DNA of 64,000 bases from Pseudomonas sp. GD03944 (GCF_029839275.1 NZ_JAOCAH010000012.1:1-64000), one strand, 5' to 3'. Positions 26,978 through 36,133 are shown, counted from the first letter of the stretch. Notes: generated by a model from the letters alone, not told the origin. Translations and numbers: made by a program.

Positions 26978-28321
26978 TCAGCGCGTGTTGGCCTCGGCTC
27001 CTGGAGCCTTTTCAGGGGCATCGAACACGATCCGCTCGATACGCCCCACCAGAAACAGGTAGCAGAGCGCGGCCAGGATGGCGTTGAGCGCCACGTAGGC
27101 CAGCGCGAGATCGAAATTGCCGGTGCGGCTGACCAGGTAGCCGACGGTGATGGGGGTGATGATCGCCGCCAGGTTGCCGAACGTATTGAACAGCCCACCG
27201 GACAGACCGACGATCTGCCGCGGCGAGGTATCGGCCACCAGCGTCCAGCCCAGGGTGCCGAAGCCCTTGCCGAAGAACGCCAGGGCCATCAGGCCGACCG
27301 CTGCCGCGTCCGACTCTGCGTAGATGCACAGCACCATGCTCGCGGACAGCATCAGGCCGGAGACGATGGGCAGCTTGCGCGCCAGCGTCAGCGAATGGCC
27401 ACGGCGCAGCAGCCCATCGGACAGCAACCCGCCGCACAGGCTGCCGACGAACCCGCTGATCGCCGGCAGCGCTGCAGCAAAGCCGGCGCCCACCAGGGTC
27501 ATGCCGCGCTCCTGGACCAGGTACACCGGGAACCAGGTCAGGAAGAAATAGGTGGTGGCGTTGCTGAAATACTGCCCGATATAGACACCGAGCAAGGTGC
27601 GCTGACGCAGCAGCAACCCCAGGTAGCCGCGCTGCGAACGGCCGCCGGTGTTCTCCAGCGGCGCCAGGTCGAGCAGCCCGCCCCCGGCCTCGATGTGTTT
27701 GAACTCGGCCTCGCCGATGTGCGGGTGGGTGCGCGGGCCGTGCATGAACTTGAGCCACAGACCGCACAGCACCAACCCGCAGCCGCCGAGCACGATGAAC
27801 ACCTGTTGCCAGCCCATGGTTTGCACCACCCAGCCCATCAGGGGCGCGAACAGCGCAGTGGCGCAGTACTGCGCCGAGCTGGACACCGCCGTGGCAGTGG
27901 CCCGTTCGGTGGTCGGGAACCAGGCGGCGATGATCCGCGCATTACCGGGAAAACACGGTGCTGCGGCCAGCCCCACAGCCAGTCGCAGCAGGAACAGCGT
28001 GGCGATGGTCCATGCCATCGGCAGCCAGCCGACGAACCCCTGCAACAGGGTCAGCAGCGACCAGGCGAACAGCGCGATGCTGTAGACGCGCTTGACGTCG
28101 AAGCGATCGAACAGCCAGCCGCCGGGAATCTGGGCCACCACGTAGGCCCAGCCGAACGCTGAAAAGATGTAGCCCAGGGTGACGGCATCGATGCCCAGGT
28201 CGGCCTGCAGGGCAGAGCCGGCGATGGACAGGCTGGAACGGTCGGCGAAGGTCACCGAAGTGACCGCGAACAGCATCATCAGGATGCCGTAGCGCACGCG
28301 CCCGGTCTTGGCGGCGATCAC
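26978..28321 (-). CDS. MFS organic anion transporter (ACS family)
   Basis: 447-residue, twelve-helix carrier of the anion:cation symporter branch (GudP/ExuT-like): FADRSSLSIAGSALQADLGID, FSAFGWAYVVAQIPGGWLFDRFDVKRV and AWFPTTERATATAV. These carriers import sugar acids and related carboxylates. The start appears to be GTG at 28319-28321, because TGA lies in frame four codons upstream and the sequence aligns with family N-termini from there. First gene of an operon with the FAD oxidase, so import is paired with oxidation of a hydroxyacid. Confidence 0.87.
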   Translation of the reverse strand: MIAAKTGRVRYGILMMLFAVTSVTFADRSSLSIAGSALQADLGIDAVTLGYIFSAFGWAYVVAQIPGGWLFDRFDVKRVYSIALFAWSLLTLLQGFVGWLPMAWTIATLFLLRLAVGLAAAPCFPGNARIIAAWFPTTERATATAVSSSAQYCATALFAPLMGWVVQTMGWQQVFIVLGGCGLVLCGLWLKFMHGPRTHPHIGEAEFKHIEAGGGLLDLAPLENTGGRSQRGYLGLLLRQRTLLGVYIGQYFSNATTYFFLTWFPVYLVQERGMTLVGAGFAAALPAISGFVGSLCGGLLSDGLLRRGHSLTLARKLPIVSGLMLSASMVLCIYAESDAAAVGLMALAFFGKGFGTLGWTLVADTSPRQIVGLSGGLFNTFGNLAAIITPITVGYLVSRTGNFDLALAYVALNAILAALCYLFLVGRIERIVFDAPEKAPGAEANTR

Positions 28322-28495
28322 GGCTTCAGCTCACGTCAGGTGTCGAAGGGCGGTGACTCATGGCCCTGGCAGGGGCGGACGAATGGAGCGAAGGGAACGC
28401 GGGCATGCAGGCTGCACCTTATTGTTCTAGTGAGAGGCGCCCGGCTGGAGCACCTCGTTCCCGGACCGTTCAGCCAAGGCCACGGGATGAGATAC

Positions 28496-28511
28496 GTTGT
28501 CGTACGACAAC
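28496..28511. promoter_or_regulatory. Perfect 16-bp palindrome, probable operator
   Basis: GTTGTCGTACGACAAC is its own reverse complement. The shape fits operators of GntR/FadR-type regulators. It lies 175 bases upstream of the MFS gene and 470 upstream of tctC. No regulator gene of this type is in the window. Confidence 0.6.
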
Positions 28512-28649
28512 AAATAACACCAAACGCCTCCACGGCGCCAGCACCAGAATCGGCGACGGGCAGCGGCGGCGATAGCCCTTCGTTTGACGCGTTAATGCTG
28601 TGCAGCCCCGCTTTCTAAGGATCGGTTACAGCTGCCCATCCGTATCTCG

Positions 28650-28693
28650 TTGACACTCCAGGGTTCACTTGATAAAACCAGTCATACGACAAC
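28650..28693 (+). promoter_or_regulatory. Predicted tctCBA promoter with second operator
   Basis: TTGACA (28650-28655) is a perfect -35; TAAAAC (28673-28678) follows after 17 bases as a -10. The sequence from 28678 to 28693 matches the upstream palindrome at 12 of 16 positions, with an intact right half ACGACAAC. A repressor bound here would cover the -10 and start site. Confidence 0.55.
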
Positions 28694-28966
28694 CTACAAC
28701 ATCAATAAAAATAACTAGAGATTCACCTCATGGCTCAGCCCTTCCGCGGACCACAGGTTCGTGTCACCTCTGCCAGCCCGTCCGGCGCCCGGCGTTCGTC
28801 TACCGAACAACCCGCGCAACGCCCATGCCTGTGGCAGAACAGGGCGACTCTCTCATCTACGATCCATTACCTGCTCGATTCATCGATCGAACGGGGCGCT
28901 GCGTCGTACCTTCACCCAGGCTTCGTTCGTTAGCGCGAGCGGCCTTCATCCCACCGGAGTATTCCA

Positions 28967-29944
28967 ATGAAAAAAACCATCCGTGCCTCACTTCTTTCTG
29001 CCATGGTCGGTATGGGGGCTCTGGTCTCCTGCGCCGCCTCCTTCGCTGACGACGTCAAATGGCCGACCCGCCCCATCCAGGTGGTGGTGATCGCCAACCC
29101 GGGCGGTGACACCGACTTCAACGCCCGCATGATGGCCAAGTACTTCAACCAGATCACCGGTAAGACCATGGTCGTCACCAACGTGGCCGGCGGTGGCGGC
29201 ACCCTGGCGGCCGAGCAGGTCAAGGGCGCGGCGCCCGATGGCAACACCATTCTCTTCACCCACCCGGGCCAGTTGATCGTCAACGAAGTGGCCGGCCTCA
29301 CCGAAGACAGCTATGAAACCTTCGACGTCGCCTGCATCGCGGGTGTCGACAAGAGCGCGATCTTCGTGGCCTCCAAGGACTCCGGCGTGACCAGCATGAA
29401 AGACCTGGTCGAGAAGTCCAAGGCCAACCCGGCCAGCATCACCTACGGTACCGAGATGGGCAGCTTCTCCCATGTCCAGGGCCTGATGCTCGAGAAGCTC
29501 TCCGGGATCAAACTGAAGATGGTCGACGGCGGTACCGTCTCCGACCGCGTGGTGGGCATGCTCGGCGGTCGCCTCGACCTGGGCGCGATCAGCTACGGCT
29601 CGGTGCAGGATTACGTGAACGGCGGCCAGATGGTCGCCCTGGGCCAGCCCAACGAAGAGCGCAACGCCCTGCTGGGCGAAATCCCGACCCTCAAGGAACA
29701 AGGTCTGGACATCACCCTCGACAAGCCCTACGTGGTCGCATTCCCGAAAGGCACTGACCCGGCCATCATCAAGAAAATGGCCGACCTGATGAAACAGATC
29801 ACCGAAATCCCGGAATACGCCGAGGACCTGAAGAAGTTCAAGCAGCCGGTCGCCTACTTCGGCACCGAGGAGTCGAAGGCGATCCTGGCCAAGACCCGCG
29901 AAGACTTCATGCAGTTCAAGGATGCTCTGCGCCAGGGCAAGTGA
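28967..29944 (+). CDS. Tripartite tricarboxylate transporter, binding protein TctC
   Basis: Periplasmic binding protein of a TTT carrier, 325 residues with a Sec signal peptide (to about ASFA, residue 27). The Bug/TctC fold shows WPTRPIQVVVIANPGGDTDFNARMM, NVAGGGGTLAAEQVKGAAPDGNT and the C-terminal YFGTEESKAILAKTREDF. Substrates of these proteins are di- and tricarboxylates and related acids; here unknown. First gene of tctCBA, well separated from its promoter at 28650. Confidence 0.92.
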   Translation: MKKTIRASLLSAMVGMGALVSCAASFADDVKWPTRPIQVVVIANPGGDTDFNARMMAKYFNQITGKTMVVTNVAGGGGTLAAEQVKGAAPDGNTILFTHPGQLIVNEVAGLTEDSYETFDVACIAGVDKSAIFVASKDSGVTSMKDLVEKSKANPASITYGTEMGSFSHVQGLMLEKLSGIKLKMVDGGTVSDRVVGMLGGRLDLGAISYGSVQDYVNGGQMVALGQPNEERNALLGEIPTLKEQGLDITLDKPYVVAFPKGTDPAIIKKMADLMKQITEIPEYAEDLKKFKQPVAYFGTEESKAILAKTREDFMQFKDALRQGK

Positions 29945-30011
29945 GTCATGACGCGGCGGCGACCCGAATGATCCGGGTCACCGCCGCGTATTCGTTCTTC
30001 GAGGTTCCCCC

Positions 30012-30536
30012 ATGAGCACCACCACGAACAAAAAGGAACTGATCATCGGCCTCGCCATGATCGGTACCGCCCTCGCCTACATGGTGATGGCCTACCAACT
30101 CCCCGGCCACGGCGGCGTCGACGCCGGTACCGTACCCGTCTTGCTTGCCGGCCTGCTCGCCCTGCTGGGCGTGATTCAGCTGTTCAGTGCCTTCCCGCGC
30201 AAGGCTTCTGCCGACGAGCCGGTCGAGAAGGCACCCAGCGACCTGCCTGAACTCCCCGCGGAGGAGACGGCCAAGCCGGTGGTCGAACCCAAGACCGTGC
30301 TCCTGACGCTGGGCCTGATCCTGGGCTACATGGCCCTGATGGGACCGGTCGGTTTCCCGATCATGACGGTCATTTACCTGTACCTGCAGTTCATCGTGCT
30401 GACGCCGGTGGATCACAAGGTCAAGCACGTCAGTTACCTGCTGATCGCCACCGCGACATCGGCCGTCATTTTCCTGCTGTTCCGCGAGGCCTTCGACCTG
30501 TTGTTGCCCGCTGGCCTGCTGAACAATTTCCTCTGA
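30012..30536 (+). CDS. Tripartite tricarboxylate transporter, small membrane subunit TctB
   Basis: 174 residues, four hydrophobic segments (about 12-30, 42-60, 96-116, 136-165), with an acidic/proline-rich loop between the second and third. It has the position, size and topology of TctB, the small membrane subunit; sequence is always poorly conserved. A GAGG site lies upstream of the ATG. Gene order tctC, tctB, tctA is standard. Confidence 0.85.
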   Translation: MSTTTNKKELIIGLAMIGTALAYMVMAYQLPGHGGVDAGTVPVLLAGLLALLGVIQLFSAFPRKASADEPVEKAPSDLPELPAEETAKPVVEPKTVLLTLGLILGYMALMGPVGFPIMTVIYLYLQFIVLTPVDHKVKHVSYLLIATATSAVIFLLFREAFDLLLPAGLLNNFL

Positions 30537-30546
30537 GGATCCGACC

Positions 30547-32067
30547 ATGCTCGAATTACTGCAGCAAGGCTTCGGTGCCGTCTTCTCGCTGAACATCCTG
30601 ATACTCATGGCCATTGGCGTGGCCGTGGGTATTGTCTTCGGTGCGGTGCCCGGGCTGTCCGCCACCATGGCGGTGGCGCTGTGCCTGCCCCTGACCTTCA
30701 CCATGGGCCCACAGGCGGGCCTGTCCCTGCTGGTGGCACTGTTCATCGGTGCGACCTCGGGGGGGCTTATCTCGGCGATCCTGCTGAAAATTCCCGGAAC
30801 ACCCTCATCGATTGCCACGGTATTCGATGGCGGGCCACTGATGGAGCAAGGGCACGGCGCCAAAGCGCTGGGCGTCGGCATCGTGTTCTCCTTCCTCGGC
30901 ACCCTGTTCAGCATCGCGGCCCTGATGTTCATCGCCCCGCAGCTGGCCAAGGTGGCACTGAGCTTCGGCCCGCATGAGTACTTCGCCATCGCGGTGTTCT
31001 CCCTGACCCTGATCGCCACCCTGTCCGCCGGTTCCATGGCCAAAGGCCTGTTCGCCGGTGCCCTGGGTTTTGCCGTATCCACCGTGGGTATCGCACCGGT
31101 GGAAGCGATTCGCCGCTTCACCTTCGGCTTCAGCGAGCTCAACGGCGGCTTCTCCATGCTCACGGTGATGATCGGCATGTTCGCCGTCGCCGAGATCATC
31201 AAGCTCGCCGAAACCGGCCGCCATTCGGTGCAGGGCAAGGCCCAGTCGGTGAGCATGAAGAACATCAAGGGCTTCGGCTTCTCGCTCAAGGAATTCCGTC
31301 AGCAACTGCCCAACGCCGGGCGCTCCGGCCTGATCGGCCTGGGCATCGGCATCCTGCCGGGCATCGGTGCCGGCACCTCCAACCTGGTGGCCTACATCAT
31401 CGCCAAGAAGCGCGCCAAGGACGGAGACACCTATGGCAAGGGCAACATCGGCGGTGTGGTGGCCAGTGAAACCGCCAACAACGCCGGTATCGGCGGCGCC
31501 ATGATGCCGTTGATGACCCTGGGGATTCCCGGCGACACGGTCACCGCGATCATGCTCGGCGGCTTCCTGATCCATGGCATCCAGCCTGGCCCGCTGCTGT
31601 TCATCAGCCAGGGTCCGCTGGTGTACACCATCTTCGCTGCCCTGATCGTCGCCACCTTCATGATGCTGTTCATGGAGTTCTATGGCCTGCGGCTCTTCAT
31701 CAAGCTGCTGGACGTGCCCAAGCACATCCTGCTGCCGATCATCCTGGTGCTGTGCGTCGTGGGCGCCTTCGGTCTGTCCAGCCGCCTGTTCGACGTCTGG
31801 TCGATCCTGCTGTTCGGCGTACTCGGCTACGGCTTCGTCAAGGCGGGGATGCCGGCGGCGCCATTCATCATCGGCTTCATCCTCGGGCCGATGGCGGAGA
31901 CCAACCTGCGCCGTGGCCTGATGCTGTCCGATGGCAGCTTCGCGGAGTTCTTCACCAACCCCATCGCCGGCACCTTCCTGGGCCTGGCACTGGCGTTCAT
32001 CCTCTGGCAGGTCTACAGCTCGATGCGACCCAAGCCCAGTGCGATCAACGAGATCCTGCGCACCTGA
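30547..32067 (+). CDS. Tripartite tricarboxylate transporter, large membrane subunit TctA
   Basis: 506-residue polytopic permease. Diagnostic stretches are GAVPGLSATMAVALCLPLTF, GATSGGLISAILLKIPGTPSS, then GILPGIGAGTSNLVAY and the glycine/proline-rich LGIPGDTVTAIMLG repeat. Twelve or so helices. It starts 10 bases after tctB and ends just before a strong terminator, closing the operon. Confidence 0.94.
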   Translation: MLELLQQGFGAVFSLNILILMAIGVAVGIVFGAVPGLSATMAVALCLPLTFTMGPQAGLSLLVALFIGATSGGLISAILLKIPGTPSSIATVFDGGPLMEQGHGAKALGVGIVFSFLGTLFSIAALMFIAPQLAKVALSFGPHEYFAIAVFSLTLIATLSAGSMAKGLFAGALGFAVSTVGIAPVEAIRRFTFGFSELNGGFSMLTVMIGMFAVAEIIKLAETGRHSVQGKAQSVSMKNIKGFGFSLKEFRQQLPNAGRSGLIGLGIGILPGIGAGTSNLVAYIIAKKRAKDGDTYGKGNIGGVVASETANNAGIGGAMMPLMTLGIPGDTVTAIMLGGFLIHGIQPGPLLFISQGPLVYTIFAALIVATFMMLFMEFYGLRLFIKLLDVPKHILLPIILVLCVVGAFGLSSRLFDVWSILLFGVLGYGFVKAGMPAAPFIIGFILGPMAETNLRRGLMLSDGSFAEFFTNPIAGTFLGLALAFILWQVYSSMRPKPSAINEILRT

Positions 32068-32078
32068 CGCGCACCCTG

Positions 32079-32122
32079 GCAAACAAAAACGCCGCTCCAG
32101 TTGGAGCGGCGTTTTTGTTTGC
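32079..32122 (+). terminator. Bidirectional intrinsic terminator after tctA
   Basis: The arms are perfectly complementary from 32079 to 32122 around the centre at 32100/32101; the GC core GCCGCTCCA-GT-TGGAGCGGC is flanked by A5 on the left and T5 on the right. It can stop tctCBA and, on the other strand, transcripts from the DUF1835 gene. Confidence 0.9.
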
Positions 32123-32218
32123 AGCAGACTGCCGGTTTTCGTCAGGGGCCGCCGCCCGGCCTGGAAGCAACCGCAGGGTGGATGACGCTGTTTTCATCCA
32201 CCAGCGACCACCACGGCA

Positions 32219-32995
32219 TCAGACGCGCCGCACCTGCAAGCCTTTGTAGCCGTACTCAGCGGGCTCGCCGGTCAGCACCAGTTGGCCAGCGGCGGCCAAC
32301 TCGCGTACCCGCCAGTACAGGAAGAAGTCCGTGGCGAAGAAGCCGTCGTTGCGCGCCATGACCTCGGCCATGACCCGGTCCAGCGGCCGCCAATCATCCC
32401 CGGCGTGATCCAGCAGCGCGGCATCGGTGCCCGCATAGCCTTCACTGGCGAATATCCCCGCCTGCCAGCGGCGCACCGGCGCGCCGTCCGCGAGCAACGC
32501 CCGCCACTGCGCCGCCAGCTCGGCCTGGCGATTGGCATCGACCGGGCGAGGTCGAGCGATCTGCGCCAGGGCGTCGGGATCGTGCATGGCCACCGCCTTG
32601 CGCGTCGGCACACGGCTGTCGCCGGTACCACAGGCCACTTCCCACAGCTCGACGGCGCTGCCTTGCAGGGCATGGGCGACACGCGCCAGCAGCAATTGCT
32701 CGCTGCAGCTGTCGCCATGCCAGACGGTAACCGGTCGCTCCTGATGGGCCAGTGACGCCAGCCAGCGTGCGTCCTCGGGCAAGCCCGTGGCGAAGTCCGG
32801 CACGGGCGTCACTGCCTCTGGCCAGACACCGCGCCAGAACGCGGCGCGGGCAGCGCAGGGTGGTGTGTCCACATCCCCCAGCGGGCCGACGGCCAAGTCA
32901 TCACGCAGCACGCGAAGGCCCGCCTCGGCGGCCGCCTGGCCGATCACCCGGCGGACGCCAGCCACGGCGTTGTCGCCGCAGACGAGGTGCCACAT
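32219..32995 (-). CDS. DUF1835/DUF3658 domain protein
   Basis: 258 residues, soluble. The N-terminus MWHLVCGDNAVAGVRRV and the following DDLAVGPLGDVDT match the DUF1835 start; the C-terminal part (about residues 140-258, YRLRELAAAGQLVLTG-like) matches DUF3658. The function is unknown. It starts 4 bases after yheV and so belongs to the prlC-yheV transcript. Its last codons lie about 95 bases from the tctA terminator. Confidence 0.85.
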   Translation of the reverse strand: MWHLVCGDNAVAGVRRVIGQAAAEAGLRVLRDDLAVGPLGDVDTPPCAARAAFWRGVWPEAVTPVPDFATGLPEDARWLASLAHQERPVTVWHGDSCSEQLLLARVAHALQGSAVELWEVACGTGDSRVPTRKAVAMHDPDALAQIARPRPVDANRQAELAAQWRALLADGAPVRRWQAGIFASEGYAGTDAALLDHAGDDWRPLDRVMAEVMARNDGFFATDFFLYWRVRELAAAGQLVLTGEPAEYGYKGLQVRRV

Positions 32996-32999
32996 GGGC

Positions 33000-33290
33000 T
33001 CAGTCCTTGTCTTTCTTCAGCTTCGGATTGGGGAAGAACTGCACGGCCTTGACCTTGGGGTCGGCCGCTTTCTTCGGCTGCAGGGCGCTGATGTTGACCC
33101 GCGTCGGCAGCTCCTTCGGCACCGAGTTGCCGCGCTCGTCGAGGGTGTCGGCGTAGCCGCACTGCACGCACTCACGGTGCGGCACGCCGTCGACGTTCCA
33201 CATCTTGATGCTGTCCATTTCGCTGCACGCCGGACATACGGCACCGGCGATGAAGCGCTTGGGGGTCACGTTCTCAGGGGCGTCGCTCAT
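33000..33290 (-). CDS. yheV: YheV-family zinc-ribbon protein
   Basis: 96-residue protein with two CxxC pairs (VCPACSEMDSIKMW and HRECVQCGYAD) forming a zinc ribbon, followed by a lysine-rich tail (KLKKDKD). YheV proteins are conserved beside prlC in gamma-proteobacteria; role unknown. Its ATG overlaps the prlC stop by four bases (ATGA, 33287-33290), so the two are translationally coupled. Confidence 0.92.
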   Translation of the reverse strand: MSDAPENVTPKRFIAGAVCPACSEMDSIKMWNVDGVPHRECVQCGYADTLDERGNSVPKELPTRVNISALQPKKAADPKVKAVQFFPNPKLKKDKD

Positions 33291-35335
33291 GCCGCCTCCG
33301 CGCTGAGCCCGAGGTGGCGCAGCAGGGCGTCGATGCTCGGCTCACGACCACGGAAGTCGACGAACAGCACCATCGGTTCCTGGGAACCGCCCCGGGCCAG
33401 GATCGCCTCGCGGAACGCGCGGCCGGTCTCGCTGTTGAATACGCCCTCTTCCTCGAACCTGGAGAAGGCATCGGCCGACAGCACTTCGGCCCACTTGTAG
33501 CTGTAATAACCCGCCGCGTAACCGCCGGCGAAGATGTGCGCGAAGCTGTTGGGGAAGCGGTTGTAGGCCGGCGGACGCAGCACCGACACCTCGGCGCGGA
33601 TGGTTTCGAGCACCTCCAGCACGCTGCGGCCGTCGCCATGGGTGGCGTGCAGCTCGAAGTCGAACAGGGAGAACTCCAGTTGCCGCACCATCATCAGGCC
33701 GGACTGGAAGTTCTTCGCCGCCAGCATCTTGTCCAGCAGGTCCTGGGGCAGGGCCTCGCCGGTCTGGTAATGGCCGGAGATCAGCGCCAGGCCTTCCGGC
33801 TCCCAGCACCAGTTCTCCATGAACTGGCTCGGCAGCTCGACCGCGTCCCAGGCCACGCCATTGATGCCCGAGGCACCGGCGTGTTCGACCCGGGTCAGCA
33901 GGTGGTGCAGGCCGTGGCCGAATTCGTGGAACAGGGTGGTGACTTCATCGTGGGTCAGCAGCGCCGGCTTGTCGCCGACGGCCGGGGTGAAGTTGCACAC
34001 CAGGTTGGCCACCGGGCTGATCAGCCGGCCATCGGCGGCGCGGCGCTTGTCGCGGGCACCGTCCATCCACGCGCCGCCGCGCTTGTTGGCGCGGGCGTAG
34101 AGGTCGAAGAAGAAGCGGCCGACGTGGTTGCCGTTCTCGGTGATCTCGAACAGGCGCACGTCCGGGTGCCAGGTGTCGAAGCCCGACAGCTCCTTGATCT
34201 GGATGCCGTAGAGTTTCTCGACGATGGCGAACAGCCCCGACAGGACCTTATCCACCGGGAAGTAGGCCCGCAGGATTTCCTGGGAAATGCTGTAGCGCTG
34301 CTCGCGCAGTTTCTCGCTGTAGTAGCCGACGTCCCAGCTCTGCAGGTCGTTGCAGCTCTGCTCGGCGGCAAAAGCCCGCAGCTCGACCAGGTCCTGGGCG
34401 GCGAACGGCTTGCTGCGCACCGCCAGGTCACGCAGGAAGCTCAGCACTTGATCGGTGCTCTCGGCCATCTTGCTCGCCAGGCTCAGCTCGGCGTAATTGC
34501 CGAAGCCCAGCAGACGGGCCAGTTCCTGGCGCAGGTCGAGAATCTCCTGCATCACCGGGCCGTTGTCGTTCTGCCCGGCGTTCGGCCCCTGGTCGGAGGC
34601 GCGGGTGCAGTAGGCGGCGTACACCTCTTCGCGCAGGGCGCGGTCGTCGGCGTAGGTCATCACGGCAAAGTAGCTGGGGAATTCCAGGGTGATCAGCCAG
34701 CCATCCTGGCCCTTGGCTTCGGCCGCTTGCTTCATCTGCGCCTTGGCCGAGTCGGTGAGGCCGGCCAGGGCCGCTTCGTCGCTGACCAGCTTGCTCCAGC
34801 CCTGGGTGGCGTCGAGCAGCTGGTTGGAGAACCGGCTGGCCAGCTCGGACAGTTTCATCTGAATCGCACCGTAGCGCTGCTGCTCGGCCTCCGGCAGGTC
34901 GATACCGGACAGACGGAAATCACGCAGGGCGTGTTCGAGGATGGTCTTCTGCGCCACGTCGAAACCGGCCGCCTGGGGGCCGGTGGCCAGGGCGTCGTAG
35001 GCCTGGAACAGGGCGCGGTTCTGCCCCAGTTCGGTCCAGTATTCGGAGAGCTTCGGCAGGCAGGCCTCGTAGGCCGCACGCAGCTCGGCGTTGTTGCACA
35101 CCGAGTTGAGGTGGCTCACCGGGCTCCAGGCACGGCCGAGGCGCTCGTGCAGTTCATCGAACACCAGCACCAGGTTTTCCCAGGTCGGGGCGCCGGACTG
35201 GCGGCTCAGCAGCTCGGCGATGGCCACACGGTTGTCGGCCAGAATGGTGTCCACCGCGGGCTCCACATGCTCGGGGCGAATGCTGGAGTAGGGTGGCAGG
35301 TCGAATTGCTGCAGGAGGGGGTTGCTGGCGGTCAC
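33287..35335 (-). CDS. prlC: Oligopeptidase A (M3 zinc metallopeptidase)
   Basis: Cytoplasmic endopeptidase degrading short peptides, including cleaved signal peptides. 682 residues with the M3 zinc site FHEFGHGLHHLLTR (HExxH) and the third ligand region GINGVAWDAVELPSQFMENW. Start chosen at GTG 35333-35335, with AGGTG eight bases before it; a TTG two codons earlier is possible but lies too close to that site. Head of the prlC-yheV-DUF1835 operon; divergent from the gamma-carbonic anhydrase gene. Confidence 0.95.
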   Translation of the reverse strand: MTASNPLLQQFDLPPYSSIRPEHVEPAVDTILADNRVAIAELLSRQSGAPTWENLVLVFDELHERLGRAWSPVSHLNSVCNNAELRAAYEACLPKLSEYWTELGQNRALFQAYDALATGPQAAGFDVAQKTILEHALRDFRLSGIDLPEAEQQRYGAIQMKLSELASRFSNQLLDATQGWSKLVSDEAALAGLTDSAKAQMKQAAEAKGQDGWLITLEFPSYFAVMTYADDRALREEVYAAYCTRASDQGPNAGQNDNGPVMQEILDLRQELARLLGFGNYAELSLASKMAESTDQVLSFLRDLAVRSKPFAAQDLVELRAFAAEQSCNDLQSWDVGYYSEKLREQRYSISQEILRAYFPVDKVLSGLFAIVEKLYGIQIKELSGFDTWHPDVRLFEITENGNHVGRFFFDLYARANKRGGAWMDGARDKRRAADGRLISPVANLVCNFTPAVGDKPALLTHDEVTTLFHEFGHGLHHLLTRVEHAGASGINGVAWDAVELPSQFMENWCWEPEGLALISGHYQTGEALPQDLLDKMLAAKNFQSGLMMVRQLEFSLFDFELHATHGDGRSVLEVLETIRAEVSVLRPPAYNRFPNSFAHIFAGGYAAGYYSYKWAEVLSADAFSRFEEEGVFNSETGRAFREAILARGGSQEPMVLFVDFRGREPSIDALLRHLGLSAEAA

Positions 35336-35459
35336 GGGCAAGCACCTGTAATGCGAAGGGAGATAAGAGGGTTATTGGGCCGCGCGCGGCATTTAACAAC
35401 CCGTATGCCGTGCATCTTAATTAGAATCCGGGCAATCCGCAGCTCAAGAGGTTTCTATC

Positions 35460-36002
35460 GTGGCGATACGTACTTACCAGCAATTCACCCCGCAGCTCGG
35501 CGAGCGGGTCTTCGTGGACAGCTCGGCGGTGGTGCTCGGCGACGTGACCCTGGGCGCCGACAGTTCGGTCTGGCCGCTGGTGGTGATCCGCGGCGACATG
35601 CACCACATCCGCATCGGCGCGCGCACCAGCGTGCAGGACGGCAGCGTGCTGCACATCACCCACGCCGGGCCATTCAACCCGGACGGCTTCCCGCTGATCA
35701 TCGGCGACGAAGTGACCATCGGCCACAAAGTCACCCTGCACGGTTGCACCCTGGGCAACCGCATCCTGGTCGGCATGGGCAGCATCGTCATGGACGGCGC
35801 GATCGTGGAAGACGAGGTGATCATCGGCGCCGGCAGCCTGGTGCCGCCGGGCAAACGCCTGGAAAGCGGCTACCTGTACGTCGGCAGCCCGGTTAAACAG
35901 GCGCGGGCGCTGACCGACAAGGAGCGCAACTTCTTCAGCTACACGGCGGGCAACTACGTGAAGCTCAAAGACCAGCACCTGGCCGAGGGGTACGACCGCT
36001 AG
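35460..36002 (+). CDS. Gamma-carbonic anhydrase-like hexapeptide protein
   Basis: 180-residue left-handed beta-helix protein of the YrdA/CaiE type. Hexapeptide repeats run through most of the sequence (VFVDSSAVVLGDVTLGADSSVWPLVVIRGD), and candidate zinc histidines lie in HITHAG and IGHKVTLHGC. Whether it is catalytically active cannot be read. GTG start at 35460-35462 with AAGAGG upstream. Divergent from prlC, the usual pseudomonad arrangement. Confidence 0.9.
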   Translation: MAIRTYQQFTPQLGERVFVDSSAVVLGDVTLGADSSVWPLVVIRGDMHHIRIGARTSVQDGSVLHITHAGPFNPDGFPLIIGDEVTIGHKVTLHGCTLGNRILVGMGSIVMDGAIVEDEVIIGAGSLVPPGKRLESGYLYVGSPVKQARALTDKERNFFSYTAGNYVKLKDQHLAEGYDR

Positions 36003-36043
36003 GCGGCTGCCAGCCCTGTGGCCAACGGCCCATCCACACAAGC

Positions 36044-36133
36044 TCGCGGCTGAAGCCCCTCCTACCGGTTTTGTGGACATGCCCCGGTGGCGAGGCCCGA
36101 CAGAAACCCTTGTGGGAGGGGCTTTAGCCGCGA
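36044..36133. repeat. Paired REP elements
   Basis: Two facing copies: TCGCGGCTGAAGCCCCTCCT starting at 36044 and its near reverse complement GGGAGGGGCTTTAGCCGCGA ending at 36133. This is the common Pseudomonas REP word (GGCTGAAGCCCCTCC), arranged as a pair with about 46 bases between. Confidence 0.75.

Larger units (their letters stand above)
28322..28966. other. Regulatory region between the MFS/oxidase operon and tctCBA
   Basis: 645 bases between divergent operons. It holds the palindrome at 28496-28511, the predicted promoter and second operator at 28650-28693, and a long untranslated leader of tctC. An open frame of 67 codons at 28730-28933 lacks a convincing ribosome site and has no recognisable domain, so I do not count it as a gene. 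Confidence 0.6.

Noticed and set aside
28730..28933. 67-codon frame in the tctC leader as a gene
   Set aside because: No recognisable domain and no good ribosome site; kept only as an observation.
33314..35896. Open frame of 860 codons opposite prlC, running into the gamma-carbonic anhydrase gene
   Set aside because: Shadow of prlC; the zinc peptidase motif and operon overlap with yheV define the true strand.
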